A stretch of 64,000 nt of DNA from the NCBI GenBank assembly GCA_022822125.1, contig JAJECF010000199.1, forward strand, positions 1 through 64,000, given 5' to 3'. Of this stretch, positions 16,812 through 26,171 are shown in pieces. Each line of letters begins with the position of its first letter. Within the stretch, counting starts at the first letter, position 1. Under the pieces are notes generated by a model that had not been told where the DNA came from, ran no database searches, and saw nothing but the letters and a program-made list of their open reading frames with translations. Position numbers and translations under genes: made by a program. Origin of the DNA: Alphaproteobacteria bacterium. Its GTDB lineage: Bacteria; Pseudomonadota; Alphaproteobacteria; Bin95.

Positions 16812-18191
16812 TTAAGAACCATGTCCTTCCCCTGCAGCACTCTCTGGCTCGGTTTCGAAATCCCCCGGTTGATCTTCAAAAACATCAGGTTCCCGAGCCA
16901 CCGGTTGTGGCGGAGGTGGCTGCCAAGCCTTCAATGTTGCACCGACCAGTCTGTAAAATTCGGGAACAACGCGTTCAAGGTCCTCAATAAACGTCCGCTG
17001 GCCGGCAAACCGCCTACCCCCCGGGTCTTCCGTCAATACAACTTCAAACGACTGTGGGAGCAGGGAAACATTACCTGCTTGAATTCGCCTCGGTTCTTCC
17101 CGCAGCATCTTGACGTCTCCGGATGTCGCTGCGGCGCGGCCAGGCCAATAGGCGTGGACACGCAAGCGGTCATCGTCGTGCTTGAGCATTCTGAGAAGCC
17201 AATTGATACGTGCCCTTGTCGATTTCCGATCCGTGGGAGCCTTTACTGCCATAGAAACAGAGATAGTCCGACGCGCGAGATCGGCTTTTATGGAGATATC
17301 GGAAGCGCAATCAGGGATGCGGAGGTTTGAAGTCAACACCTGCGTCCTAGCCAAACCAGAAACACCGTGTTCGAGACGGGCTTTGGGATCGCTAATGTGC
17401 CTTCTTTCAATTCTCGAAGACACCAAGCGCCCGAGTGCAGATGTCATATGGAGACACAAGTCTCGTTCCTCTGCAAACCAACTTCCAACAACTTCCTCGA
17501 TTCCAGGTGTGTTCTTCCTTAGGGGTGCGCCCGAGGCCGCTATCTGAACAACATTTCTCCATTCAGAACCCATTTGTGTAAAGCGCTCAATACCAGTGCC
17601 GGGATGCTTGAAATAGCGATTGAGTTCGTTCACCAGAATCTGCTGTTCGGAATTTTCAATTACTTCCTGATATTCAAGAACTTCGCTGCAAGTAGCTATA
17701 CTAGCCCATGACCAGTGAAAGAGATCGACCTTGCTCATTAGCTGCTTGATACGTGGTGTTGCGCCAGAAAGTGGAGAATGGTCGGGTCGCGCAACAAAAT
17801 TATTGGAAATAGTAATTACGGCGTCGAGATTGTTATCTCGAGCCAATTTGAGATAACCTTCGACTTGGGAAGCATCTAGCTCGGATCTACCAATCTTAGC
17901 TTCGATCAAGGCGGACCATGTAGATCGCCCAGTTTCTACGACCAACAAGGCATCAGGGCGTCCAGAATTATCAGCATCATTCTTTAGAGCCACTTCGGTA
18001 AAGGCCGAAATTCTCGTCCGTTTTCCTATTCGAACTCCGACCGTTCCAAGAATTTCCTGAGCAAGACTGGGAACTTGAGTTAATACGGAAAGGAAAATTG
18101 AAAGGATTCTTTGCTCGCGACTTGTATCGGCGACAACGGGGAACAGCCTAGCTGGATCGCCACGGGTTAGAAAATCAGGTAAAGTGGTCAT
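16812..18191 (-). CDS. PD-(D/E)XK nuclease-like protein on a lower-GC island
   Basis: 459-residue protein of unknown specific function. The N-terminal 170 residues carry what looks like a restriction-endonuclease-like core: Glu66, Asp80 in RPDALL, Glu97-x-Lys99 in ALIEAK and Gln109, in the right order. An aromatic HWSW follows at 159-162. The C-terminal half has basic segments (RKSTRARINWLLRMLK) and an acidic, Pro-rich tail. GAAGGAAAG precedes the ATG. Base composition is clearly less GC-rich than the neighbours and codon use is more mixed, suggesting acquisition by transfer. No methylase, helicase or antitoxin gene adjoins it. It could be a solitary defence or repair nuclease; the role is unproven. 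Confidence 0.7.
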   Translation of the reverse strand: MTTLPDFLTRGDPARLFPVVADTSREQRILSIFLSVLTQVPSLAQEILGTVGVRIGKRTRISAFTEVALKNDADNSGRPDALLVVETGRSTWSALIEAKIGRSELDASQVEGYLKLARDNNLDAVITISNNFVARPDHSPLSGATPRIKQLMSKVDLFHWSWASIATCSEVLEYQEVIENSEQQILVNELNRYFKHPGTGIERFTQMGSEWRNVVQIAASGAPLRKNTPGIEEVVGSWFAEERDLCLHMTSALGRLVSSRIERRHISDPKARLEHGVSGLARTQVLTSNLRIPDCASDISIKADLARRTISVSMAVKAPTDRKSTRARINWLLRMLKHDDDRLRVHAYWPGRAAATSGDVKMLREEPRRIQAGNVSLLPQSFEVVLTEDPGGRRFAGQRTFIEDLERVVPEFYRLVGATLKAWQPPPPQPVAREPDVFEDQPGDFETEPESAAGEGHGS

Positions 18192-18231
18192 CGGTCTTTC
18201 CTTCGCATCAGATAGAGTATGCCGATAACCC

Positions 18232-19749
18232 CTACATCACCGCGCCGACCTGCCAGGGGATGAACTCGGCCGCGCCGAGGCCCTGGGCTTCGGACTTGGT
18301 GGCTTCGCCGGAGGCGACGGCGAGGAACTTGTCGAAGATCTCGCTGCCGACTTCGGCGACGCTCGCGGCGCCGTCGGTAATCGTGCCGCAATTGATATCC
18401 ATGTCTTCCTGCAGGCGGCGATACATCTCTGTATTGGTGGCGAGCTTGATCGAGGGCACGGGCTTGTTGCCATAGACCGAGCCGCGCCCGGTGGTGAAGC
18501 AGACAAGATTCGCCCCGGACGCCACCTGGCCGGTGATGGAGCAGGGGTCGTAGCCGGGGCTGTCCATGAAGACGAAGCCCTTGCGGTCGATGGGCTCGCC
18601 ATAACGGTAAACCCCGGCGAGATTGGTGGTGCCGCCCTTGGCCGCCGCGCCGAGCGACTTCTCCAGGATGGTCGTGAGCCCGCCCGCCTTGTTGCCGGGT
18701 GAGGGGTTGTTGTTCATTTCGCCGCCATTGCGCGCCGTATAGTCCTCCCACCAGCGGATGCGCTCGATGAGCTTCCGGCCGGTGCGCTCGTCCACGGCCC
18801 GGCGGGTCAGCAGATGCTCCGCGCCGTAGATTTCCGGCGTCTCGGCCAGCACCCCGGTGCCGCCGTGGCGGACCAGATTGTCCACGGCCGCGCCGAGTGC
18901 GGGGTTGGCGGTGATGCCGGAATAGCCGTCCGAGCCGCCGCATTGCAGCGCGACGGTGAGCTCGGACGCGGCGACCGGCTGGCGCCTGGCGCGGTCCGCC
19001 TCGGGCAGCATGTCGCGGATGAGGTCCCGGCCCCGCGCCACTGTGGACCGAAGCCCGCCGGTCTCCTGGATATTCATGGTCTGCAGGAACGGCCCGCGCT
19101 CCAGGCCGTAGGCGTCGAGCAGGAAATCGATCTGGTTCACCTCGCAGCCGAGCCCGACCAGCACGATGCCGGCGAAGTTCGGGTGGCGCGCATGGCCCCA
19201 GAGCACGCGCTGGAGATTGTCGTAGCCGTCGCCCGCCCCGGCCATGCCGCAGCCGGTGGAGTGGGTGAGCGCCACGACGCCGTCCACATGCGGGTAGTCC
19301 GCCAGGATCCGCTCCTCGACCGCCTCGGCGATGAAGCGCGCGGCTGTGGCCGAACAATTCACGCTGGTCAGCACGCCGATATAGTTCCTCGTGCCGACGC
19401 TGCCGTTCGCGCGGAGATAGCCCTGGAAGCTCGCGCGTTCGCCCTCCGGCACGAAATCGACCGGCTTCGTCTCCTGGCCGATGGCGTAGTCGCGCTCGAA
19501 ATCGCCCATGGCGCAGTTGTGGACATGGACATGCGCGCCCGCCTCCACCGGCTCGCTCGCAAAGCCGATGATCTGGTCGTATTTGCGCACCGGCTCGCCC
19601 GCCGCAATCGGGCGCGTCGCGATCTTGTGGCCGGCGGGCACGACATCGAGCGCGGCGACGCCCTCGCCGGGAAGCTCCGTTCCGGAGAGGATATTGACGC
19701 GGGCGACAACGACATTGTCTTCGGGCGCAAGGCGGATGGAGAGGGTCAT
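18232..19749 (-). CDS. UxaA family hydrolase (altronate dehydratase-like)
   Basis: 505 residues, full length for the UxaA group that joins an N-terminal SAF domain (about residues 1-90) to the large dehydratase domain. Recognisable segments are GSVGTRNYIGVLTSVNCSA, THSTGCGM, LGCEVNQ, LQCGGSDGYSGITANPA and FTTGRGSVYG. Members dehydrate altronate or related sugar acids. The ATG overlaps the stop of the upstream MmgE/PrpD gene (ATGA), so the pair is co-translated. Without uxaB or uxaC nearby, the substrate may be another 2,3-dihydroxy acid. Confidence 0.9.
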   Translation of the reverse strand: MTLSIRLAPEDNVVVARVNILSGTELPGEGVAALDVVPAGHKIATRPIAAGEPVRKYDQIIGFASEPVEAGAHVHVHNCAMGDFERDYAIGQETKPVDFVPEGERASFQGYLRANGSVGTRNYIGVLTSVNCSATAARFIAEAVEERILADYPHVDGVVALTHSTGCGMAGAGDGYDNLQRVLWGHARHPNFAGIVLVGLGCEVNQIDFLLDAYGLERGPFLQTMNIQETGGLRSTVARGRDLIRDMLPEADRARRQPVAASELTVALQCGGSDGYSGITANPALGAAVDNLVRHGGTGVLAETPEIYGAEHLLTRRAVDERTGRKLIERIRWWEDYTARNGGEMNNNPSPGNKAGGLTTILEKSLGAAAKGGTTNLAGVYRYGEPIDRKGFVFMDSPGYDPCSITGQVASGANLVCFTTGRGSVYGNKPVPSIKLATNTEMYRRLQEDMDINCGTITDGAASVAEVGSEIFDKFLAVASGEATKSEAQGLGAAEFIPWQVGAVM

Positions 19750-21095
19750 GGGCGGACGGCCTCCTGGGCGGCGAGAAGGTTGTGAAGTTCGCCGGCGCGG
19801 CCGGGCGCGTCGAAATCCCAGGCGAGCGCGCTCAGCGCCTCGGCCGCATCGCCCAGCGCCGGTTCGGCGAGCGAGCGGAATTTGGCCTCCAGATCGGCGC
19901 GCGAGAGCGGGTTGCCCGGATTGCCGCGCGCCATGGCGGTCTCGCGCCGGTCGGTTCCGCCGTCGAACCACCGGACCTCCAGAGCCGCCGAGCGTGTGTC
20001 CCGGCCGGGCTCGGCCACCGGCTCGACGCGGGCGAGCACGGCCCGCAAGTCCGGGTCGCAAAGCGTTTCGGCGGTGAAATCCCCTTCCGCCGCCGGGCGG
20101 CCGGCAAGGCCGAGCGCCGTGCAGAAGGCGAGGCTGAATTTGCCTTCGAGCGGGGTTTGCGGGTCCGCCTTGCCGGCGAGCCGGATTGCCGCGGGGTTGA
20201 CGCGCAATTCGATGCGTTGGGGCTCCCGGCCGGCGGCTCCCGGCGCGAGCGACCGCGCGGCATCGATGACCGGGTGGGTCAGCAGGCAGGCGGCATAGGG
20301 CTTGACCGTGTTGCGCAGCAGCTCCCAGCCATCGTCGAAATCGACCGCACCGATGCCGGCCGCGCCATCCTGCACCAATGCGCTCGCGAGCCCGCCTTCG
20401 GCTTCAAGCAGGGCTTCCGAGGCCTCGAATCCGGCGGCCGCCAGTTCCGCCGCCAGAACGCCGTTCATCGCCGCCTTCCCGGCATGGAAGGGCTTGGCGT
20501 GGGTGCCGAAAGAGCCCGTCAGGCCGCCCGCCTGGGTGGCGGCGGCGCCGAGCGCGCGGGCAATCCCGTCTTCGTCGAGCCGCAGCAGCACCGCCGCCGC
20601 GACCGCTGCCCCGAGCGCCCCGAAAATGCCCGTAGAGTGCCAGCCGCGCAGATTGGCGACGCCGCCGAGCCCGTTGCCGAGGCGCGCGCCCGATTCGAAG
20701 CCGGCGATAAAAGCCGCAATCATCTCCCGGCCTTCGGCCCCGGTCTGCTGGCCCACGGCCAGCGCCGCCGACCAGACCGGCGCCGAGAGATGCGCCGTCG
20801 CGCCGACATGGGTGTCGTCATAGTCGAGGCAATGGGCGAAGGTGCCGTTCACAAGGGCCGCCCCGGCGGCGCAGGTGGTGCCGCCGCGCGCGATGCGCGC
20901 CTTGCCCTCCGCCCGCCAACTCTCGACGACGCGGCGCACGGCCTTGCCGCCCGGCTCATCAAGAGCGCCGAGCGTGACGCCGAGCGTGTCGAGCAGGCAG
21001 GCTCTGGCGGCTTCCATGACCTCCGCCGGCCAATTCCGGCCGCGAGCCGCCGCCGCCCAGGACGCCACGCGCCGGATCGTTTCTCGTTCGCTCAT
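19746..21095 (-). CDS. MmgE/PrpD family protein
   Basis: About 449 residues of the MmgE/PrpD family, which includes 2-methylcitrate dehydratase and cis-aconitate decarboxylase. Family segments seen are LDTLGVTLGAL, NGTFAHCLDYDDTH, FIAGFE, HSTGIFGALGAA and GSFGTHAKPFHAGKAA. I choose the ATG at 21095, with AGAAGG about 12 nt before it; an ATG at 21107 adds four residues but has no room for a ribosome site. Coupled to the UxaA-like gene, implying sequential steps on one hydroxy acid. No prpB or prpC is nearby, so classical propionate catabolism is not indicated. Confidence 0.88.
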   Translation of the reverse strand: MSERETIRRVASWAAAARGRNWPAEVMEAARACLLDTLGVTLGALDEPGGKAVRRVVESWRAEGKARIARGGTTCAAGAALVNGTFAHCLDYDDTHVGATAHLSAPVWSAALAVGQQTGAEGREMIAAFIAGFESGARLGNGLGGVANLRGWHSTGIFGALGAAVAAAVLLRLDEDGIARALGAAATQAGGLTGSFGTHAKPFHAGKAAMNGVLAAELAAAGFEASEALLEAEGGLASALVQDGAAGIGAVDFDDGWELLRNTVKPYAACLLTHPVIDAARSLAPGAAGREPQRIELRVNPAAIRLAGKADPQTPLEGKFSLAFCTALGLAGRPAAEGDFTAETLCDPDLRAVLARVEPVAEPGRDTRSAALEVRWFDGGTDRRETAMARGNPGNPLSRADLEAKFRSLAEPALGDAAEALSALAWDFDAPGRAGELHNLLAAQEAVRP

Positions 21096-21134
21096 GGTTC
21101 CGTTCATCCTTCTTTGCGCACCGGCCGGGAGCCG

Positions 21135-21614
21135 TTACGGCCCGCCGCATGCGCCCCAGACTTCATCGCTCTTCAGCCAGCCTTTGTGGCCTTTCGTCGA
21201 AACTTCGCACCAGCGGCCCTGTCGTTCGAGCACCGCAACCACCACTTTCGGCTCCAGCACGGCCACGCCGCGCGCGTCCGGTTCCGGCGCGCGCCTGAGG
21301 ACACGCTTCGCGCCGGTCACGATGGCGCGGGGCCAGTCGGCCAGCAGGTGCGCGCTCATCCAGCCCGTATCGCCCTCGGGATCTTCGATCTTCCGCCAGT
21401 GGAAATGCTCCTTGACGATGAGCACCGGCAGGCCCCGCTCTTCATATCTCCATAACACGGGATAGTTCGTGCTCGGCCCGACGCGGAGATTGGCTTCCGT
21501 CGCGCGGATCGCCGCATAGCGCGGCAGGGGCAGGCCGGTGAGCCTTTCGCTGGCCGCCGAGGCGAGGCTGCACAGGCACAGAAGCGCCGCGCCGCCGACC
21601 CTCAGCGCCGTCAT
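21135..21614 (-). CDS. exported protein with bacterial SH3 domains
   Basis: 159-residue protein with an N-terminal signal peptide (about 22 residues, ending SLASA) and two SH3-like repeats. The first contains ANLRVGPSTNYPVLWRY and ends in WMSAHLL; the second contains VLRRAPEPDARGVAVLEP and ends in WLKSDEVWG. Such proteins act in the periplasm on or near peptidoglycan. The ATG overlaps the MFS stop (ATGA). Two cysteines (in RWCEV and WGACGG) may form a disulfide. Confidence 0.85.
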   Translation of the reverse strand: MTALRVGGAALLCLCSLASAASERLTGLPLPRYAAIRATEANLRVGPSTNYPVLWRYEERGLPVLIVKEHFHWRKIEDPEGDTGWMSAHLLADWPRAIVTGAKRVLRRAPEPDARGVAVLEPKVVVAVLERQGRWCEVSTKGHKGWLKSDEVWGACGGP

Positions 21615-22822
21615 CGCCTGGCCTCCGGCCAGACGAGCAGCGCCAGCGCCAGCATGACCAGCCCTTCGACGGCGATGACGGTGACGGCCGTATGGGCGCC
21701 CAGCCATTCCGCGAGCAGGCCCATATGCAGGAAGCCGATCGGCCCCGTGCCGATGCAAATGGTCAGCGCGCCCATGGCGCGGTTGCGCATCTCCGGACTC
21801 GCGCCGAGATAGGTCAGGGTCGCTTGCATGGTCGCGAAACATGCGCCTCCGATGCCGGCCGCGACCAGAATTGTGCCAGAAAGCAGGAACCAGGGCGAGG
21901 CCGCGAATATGATGGCGGACAGCATGTAGGACGCGACGCCGAAGACATAGATGCGCCGGAACCAGACGGCGCGGCCGAACCAGGCGATGCCGAGCGCGCC
22001 GAGCAGGGCCCCCAGCCCCTCGGCGCTCTGCAGCACGCCCACCGGGAATGCGGTGAGGCCGAGCGCTTCCTTCCCGATCACCGGCACCATCGAGGTCATC
22101 GGGAAGCCCCAGATATTGTAAATGACGGTGACCGCCAGCGTGGCGACCAGCGGGCGGTTGGTGCGGATGTAACGGAAGCCGTCGCGAAGCGCGGTCAACA
22201 CGCCGGCTGGCGGGGCGCCGGTCCGGCTGTCCGTCCCGACATATACGCGCGCCATGAGCAGCAGCGAGAGGAGGTTGAGGACGGCGCCCGTGAAGAAGGC
22301 CCCGGAAATGCCGATGCCCTCCAGCAGCGCCCCGCCCGCCAGAGGGCCGAGCATCCGGGTGGCGTTGTTGGTGGCGGTGTCGAACCCCATCGCCTGGGCG
22401 ACCCGCCCGTCGCCGGCGATATCGCCCAGCATCGTGCGCCGGAGCGGCATTTCGCCCGCCCAGACCATGCCGTTCAGAAAGGCGCCCGCCGCGACATGCC
22501 ACACCTCCAGCACACCGAGCGCGGCCAGAAGGCCCAGCAACGTCGAATTCGCGGCAAGCACGCCGAGACCCGCGATCACCAGGGCCTTGCGATCAAACCG
22601 CTCGGCCAGAGAGCCGGCGAGCGCGCCGAACAGCATCAGCGGCAGGAACCGCAGCACGAACATCAGCGTCACATCGAAGGCCGACCCGGTGCGGTCGAAC
22701 ACCCACACGCCAACCGCCAGAATCTCCAGCCAGCGGTTCACATTGGAGAGCGCGCCGGAAACCCAGACGCGCCGGAACGCTACATTGCCGATGAGCGCGA
22801 AGGGACTTATGGTGCTGGCCAT
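21611..22822 (-). CDS. MFS transporter
   Basis: 403-residue major facilitator with twelve expected helices; the first half shows FALIGNVAFRRVWVSGALSN and the loop SLAERFDRKALV between helices 2 and 3. It resembles the MFS_3/enterobactin-exporter-type group. The ATG at 22822 lies only 98 bp from the divergent phaZ start. Substrate unknown; linkage to the SH3 gene by start/stop overlap does not define one. Confidence 0.88.
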   Translation of the reverse strand: MASTISPFALIGNVAFRRVWVSGALSNVNRWLEILAVGVWVFDRTGSAFDVTLMFVLRFLPLMLFGALAGSLAERFDRKALVIAGLGVLAANSTLLGLLAALGVLEVWHVAAGAFLNGMVWAGEMPLRRTMLGDIAGDGRVAQAMGFDTATNNATRMLGPLAGGALLEGIGISGAFFTGAVLNLLSLLLMARVYVGTDSRTGAPPAGVLTALRDGFRYIRTNRPLVATLAVTVIYNIWGFPMTSMVPVIGKEALGLTAFPVGVLQSAEGLGALLGALGIAWFGRAVWFRRIYVFGVASYMLSAIIFAASPWFLLSGTILVAAGIGGACFATMQATLTYLGASPEMRNRAMGALTICIGTGPIGFLHMGLLAEWLGAHTAVTVIAVEGLVMLALALLVWPEARR

Positions 22823-22920
22823 AGGTTATGCAAACCCCACCCGTGTCCGGGGCGCAATCCCGAAAGCCGTTCCGGCCGCCGGATTGCGGGCGCTCCCTGC
22901 CCGTAAGTGGAAAGGCCGAC

Positions 22921-24141
22921 ATGCTGTACGCGCTTCACGAGATGCAGCGCATCGCCTGGGCGCCGGCCCGCATGATGGCCGAGGCCGGACGGCAGGCAGC
23001 GTCGAATCCGTTCCTTCCGATGTCCTGGCACCCGGCCGGGCGCGCCCTCGGCGCGGCCTGCGAATTGTTCGAGCGCGCGAGCCGCAAGCATGGCAAGCCG
23101 GAGTTCGGCATTCGCGAGGTCGTCGGAAACGACGGCCGCAGATCGGTCGTTCGGGAAGAGGTCATCGTTTCGGAGCCTTTCTGCGACCTCCTGCATTTCA
23201 GGCGCGAAGGCCGGACGGGAGACCCGGCGGTGCTGGTTGTGGCGCCGCTTTCCGGCCATTTCGCCACCCTGCTCCGCGACACGGTGCGCGGCCTGCTTGC
23301 AGAGCACGACGTCTATATCACCGACTGGCAGGACGCCCGGCAGGTGCCGGCCGGCCGGGGCCCGTTCACGCTTGACGACTATATCGACACGCTGCTGGCG
23401 TTTCTCGGGCGGCTCGGGCCGGAGGTGCATCTCATCGCCGTTTGCCAGCCCTCCGTGCCTGCGCTTGCGGCGACGGCGCTGCTCGCCGCCGCCGGGAAGG
23501 CCGGGCCGCGTTCGCTCGTGCTGATGGGCGGGCCGGTGGACACCCGCGTCGGCATCACCAGGGTGAACGAGTTCGCCAAGTCGCACAGCCGGCGCTGGTT
23601 CGAGCAGATGCTGATCCAGACCGTGCCGCTGCCCTATCCGGGCTTCGGGCGGCGGGTCTATCCGGGTTTCATGCAGCTCTCCGGCTTCATGGGCATGAAT
23701 CTCGACCGGCATGTGGGCGCTCATCTGCGCATGTTCGAGCATCTGGTAGCGGGGGATGGCGAGGGCGCGGAGGCCCATCGCCGGTTTTACGACGAATATC
23801 TGGCCGTCATGGACATGCCGGCGGAATACTTCCTGGAGACGGTAGAACGGGTTTTCCAGAAGCACCACCTGCCGCGCGGCCTGTTTACGCATCGCGGCGC
23901 GCCGGTCGATACCGCGGCGATACGCGACACCGCTCTGATGACCGTCGAGGGCGAACGCGACGACATCTCGGGCGTCGGGCAGACGGAAGCGGCCCACCGG
24001 ATTTGCCCGAACGTGCCGGTGGAGCGGCGCCGCCACCGCCTGCAGGCGGGAGTCGGCCATTACGGCATATTCAACGGGCGGCGATGGCGGAACGAAATCC
24101 TGCCCGACATCGCCGCTTTCATTCGCGCCGCCCGAAGCTGA
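22921..24141 (+). CDS. phaZ: intracellular polyhydroxyalkanoate depolymerase
   Basis: 406-residue PhaZ of the intracellular family (DUF3141-free, PHB_depo_C type) that releases hydroxyacyl units from storage granules. It opens MLYALHEMQRIAWAPARMMA as in known members. The lipase-box equivalent is AVCQPSVPAL with Cys175 as nucleophile, as in the Cupriavidus enzyme. Later segments GFMGMNLDRHV and the C-terminal VGHYGIFNGRRWR, with the catalytic His, fit the family. The start is set by GGAAAGG before ATG 22921; the frame upstream is not homologous. No phaC or phasin gene is in the window. Confidence 0.92.
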   Translation: MLYALHEMQRIAWAPARMMAEAGRQAASNPFLPMSWHPAGRALGAACELFERASRKHGKPEFGIREVVGNDGRRSVVREEVIVSEPFCDLLHFRREGRTGDPAVLVVAPLSGHFATLLRDTVRGLLAEHDVYITDWQDARQVPAGRGPFTLDDYIDTLLAFLGRLGPEVHLIAVCQPSVPALAATALLAAAGKAGPRSLVLMGGPVDTRVGITRVNEFAKSHSRRWFEQMLIQTVPLPYPGFGRRVYPGFMQLSGFMGMNLDRHVGAHLRMFEHLVAGDGEGAEAHRRFYDEYLAVMDMPAEYFLETVERVFQKHHLPRGLFTHRGAPVDTAAIRDTALMTVEGERDDISGVGQTEAAHRICPNVPVERRRHRLQAGVGHYGIFNGRRWRNEILPDIAAFIRAARS

Positions 24142-24155
24142 GGAGGCCGGGACAG

Positions 24156-25079
24156 ATGAACGAAATCCTGCGCGCGGACGGGCCGCGCGGCGTTGCGGTG
24201 GCGACCCTGACGCCGATGACCGCCGAGCTTGAGCCCGATATCGGCCGGTTTACGGCGCATTGCCGCCGGATGCTGGACCGGGGGGCCGACCTGCTGGCGG
24301 TCCTCGGCACGACGGGCGAAGCGAATTCGTTGGGCGTCGATGAGAAATTGCGCCTTCTGGATGCGCTCGGCGACTCCGACATTCCGGGGGAAACCCTGCT
24401 GCCCGGCACCGGGACCTGCTCGATCGCCGATACGGCGATCCTGACGCGGAAGGCGCTGGAGATCGGCGCCGCCGGCGTCGTCATGCTGCCGCCCTTCTAC
24501 TACAAGGGCGTGTCGGACGCCGGGCTGCATGCCGCCTATGAGGAGGTCATCCAGCGCGTCGGGGACGCCCGGCTCAGGATCTATTTCTACAACTTCCCTT
24601 TCAATTCGGGCGTGCCGATTTCGCACGGCCTGATCGAAGGCCTGCTGGCGGTCTATCCGGGCACGATAGCGGGCATCAAGGACAGTTCCGGCGATCTCGA
24701 CAACATGCTGGCGATGTGCCGGCGCTTCCCCGGTTTCGGCGTGTTCGCGGGCTCGGAGCAGTTCCTGCTGCCCGTGCTGGAGGCGGGCGGCGCCGGCTGC
24801 ATCTCCGCTACGGCGAATGTCACCATAAGCCTCTGCGCCGAAGTACTGGCCGCAGCGAGGGCGGGCGCGGATGCCGGCGCCCTTCAGGAACGGCTGTCCG
24901 CCTGGCGCCTGGCGATCCAGTCGCAGCCGCTGATCCCTGCGCTCAAGGCGATTCTGGCCCGGGGCGCGGGCGGCGATGAGTGGCTGGCGCTCCGGCCGCC
25001 GCTGACCGCCCTGGATGCGGCGTCCGGCGCCGCGCTGGACGAGGCGCTCGATGCGGCCGGCTTTCGCGCGGCGGCTTGA
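24156..25079 (+). CDS. dihydrodipicolinate synthase family aldolase
   Basis: 307-residue TIM-barrel class I aldolase. GTTGEANSL is the family motif, Tyr145 lies in FYNFP, and the Schiff-base Lys175 lies in GIKDSSGD. It differs from biosynthetic DapA in the FYNFPFNSG segment and the catabolic context: an orphan tricarboxylate-type receptor follows, and phaZ precedes by 14 nt. AGGAGG lies 10 nt before the ATG. Likely substrates are keto acids such as keto-deoxy sugar acids; the reaction is not fixed by sequence. Confidence 0.88.
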   Translation: MNEILRADGPRGVAVATLTPMTAELEPDIGRFTAHCRRMLDRGADLLAVLGTTGEANSLGVDEKLRLLDALGDSDIPGETLLPGTGTCSIADTAILTRKALEIGAAGVVMLPPFYYKGVSDAGLHAAYEEVIQRVGDARLRIYFYNFPFNSGVPISHGLIEGLLAVYPGTIAGIKDSSGDLDNMLAMCRRFPGFGVFAGSEQFLLPVLEAGGAGCISATANVTISLCAEVLAAARAGADAGALQERLSAWRLAIQSQPLIPALKAILARGAGGDEWLALRPPLTALDAASGAALDEALDAAGFRAAA

Positions 25080-25154
25080 GGGGTGTGGCGGGGCCTTTGG
25101 CGGCTTGCCGGTCTGCGACAATTTGTGCTAGGAGGAACGCGGTTTCCGGCGGAG

Positions 25155-26111
25155 ATGCGCGTGCCCCTCAAAGGCCTTCTGCTTTGTCTCGCCGCCGCCC
25201 TGGCGGCAGTGCTGCCGGGGCCGGTCCATGCCGACGACGCCTATCCGAGCCGAACGGTCGAATGGGTCGTTCCGTTCGGACCGGGCGGCGGGTCGGACCG
25301 CTGGGCGCGTATCATGTCATCCGCCGCCATCGACGCTTTCGGCCAGGCATGGCATGTGCGGAACCGGGGCGGCGAGGAAGGCCGTCTCGGCTGGCGCTAC
25401 ATGCTCGACCGGCCCGCTGACGGCTACACCATCCTGCAGGGCAGCATGACGCCGAGCGTTGCGGCGCTCAGGGATCCGGACACGGGCTTCCGGCCGGACG
25501 ATGTGAAAATCGCGGCGTTCATCTCGTCGATCAAGACGCATCTGGTCGCTTTGCCGGACTCCGGTTTCGACAGCTGGGACAAGCTGGCGGCCCGCCCGCC
25601 GTCCGCCGCGCCGGCGCGAATCGGCGGAACGCCCGCAGTGCTGCTGGCCGCCGCCACCGGCCTGGACCGGCTCGGCGTCCCCGCCGCGCTGCACAGCTAT
25701 TCCGGAACGGGCGAGGCCGTATCGGCACTCATGTCGGGTCAGGTGGACCTGGCGGTCGTGAGCACTTCGACGGTATTTTCGCTTGTCGGACGGGCATCCG
25801 CCGTTATCAATCTCGGCGCGCGCGACAATACGCCGGCGATCAAGGAAAAACTCGGCGACGTGCCGTGGATCGGCGCGCTCGGGGCGGTCGGCGTCGGCGT
25901 TCCGCGCTGGGTAGGCGTTCATCCGGAGACGCCGGACGACGTTGTGGAGCGAATCTCCGACGGCGTCGGCAAGGTTCTGGCCGACAAGTCCGTCATCAAG
26001 CTGTTGGCCCGGCTCGGCGAGGAAATCCACTATCTGCCGCGCGATGCCGCCGCCGCCGCCTATGAAGAGCTGCTGGAGCGCATGAACGACCTTCTGGACC
26101 GGATGCCGTAA
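25155..26111 (+). CDS. Bug-type (tripartite tricarboxylate) substrate-binding protein
   Basis: 318-residue periplasmic receptor of the TctC/Bug family. The signal peptide ends near VHADD. It continues YPSRTVEWVVPFGPGGGSD, the family hallmark, and later GSMTPSVAAL, IGGTPAVLLAA and MSGQVDLAVVS. ATG 25155 has GGCGGAG immediately upstream and AGGAGG further off. No TctA or TctB membrane genes are in the window, so it is an orphan receptor, a common state for Bug proteins. It may deliver a carboxylic acid to the adjacent aldolase pathway. Confidence 0.87.
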   Translation: MRVPLKGLLLCLAAALAAVLPGPVHADDAYPSRTVEWVVPFGPGGGSDRWARIMSSAAIDAFGQAWHVRNRGGEEGRLGWRYMLDRPADGYTILQGSMTPSVAALRDPDTGFRPDDVKIAAFISSIKTHLVALPDSGFDSWDKLAARPPSAAPARIGGTPAVLLAAATGLDRLGVPAALHSYSGTGEAVSALMSGQVDLAVVSTSTVFSLVGRASAVINLGARDNTPAIKEKLGDVPWIGALGAVGVGVPRWVGVHPETPDDVVERISDGVGKVLADKSVIKLLARLGEEIHYLPRDAAAAAYEELLERMNDLLDRMP

Positions 26112-26171
26112 CCGGAAGACTGCGTCTTCACGCTATGGCGGCGGCGGCGGGTTTCCGTTAGCATCCACGGC

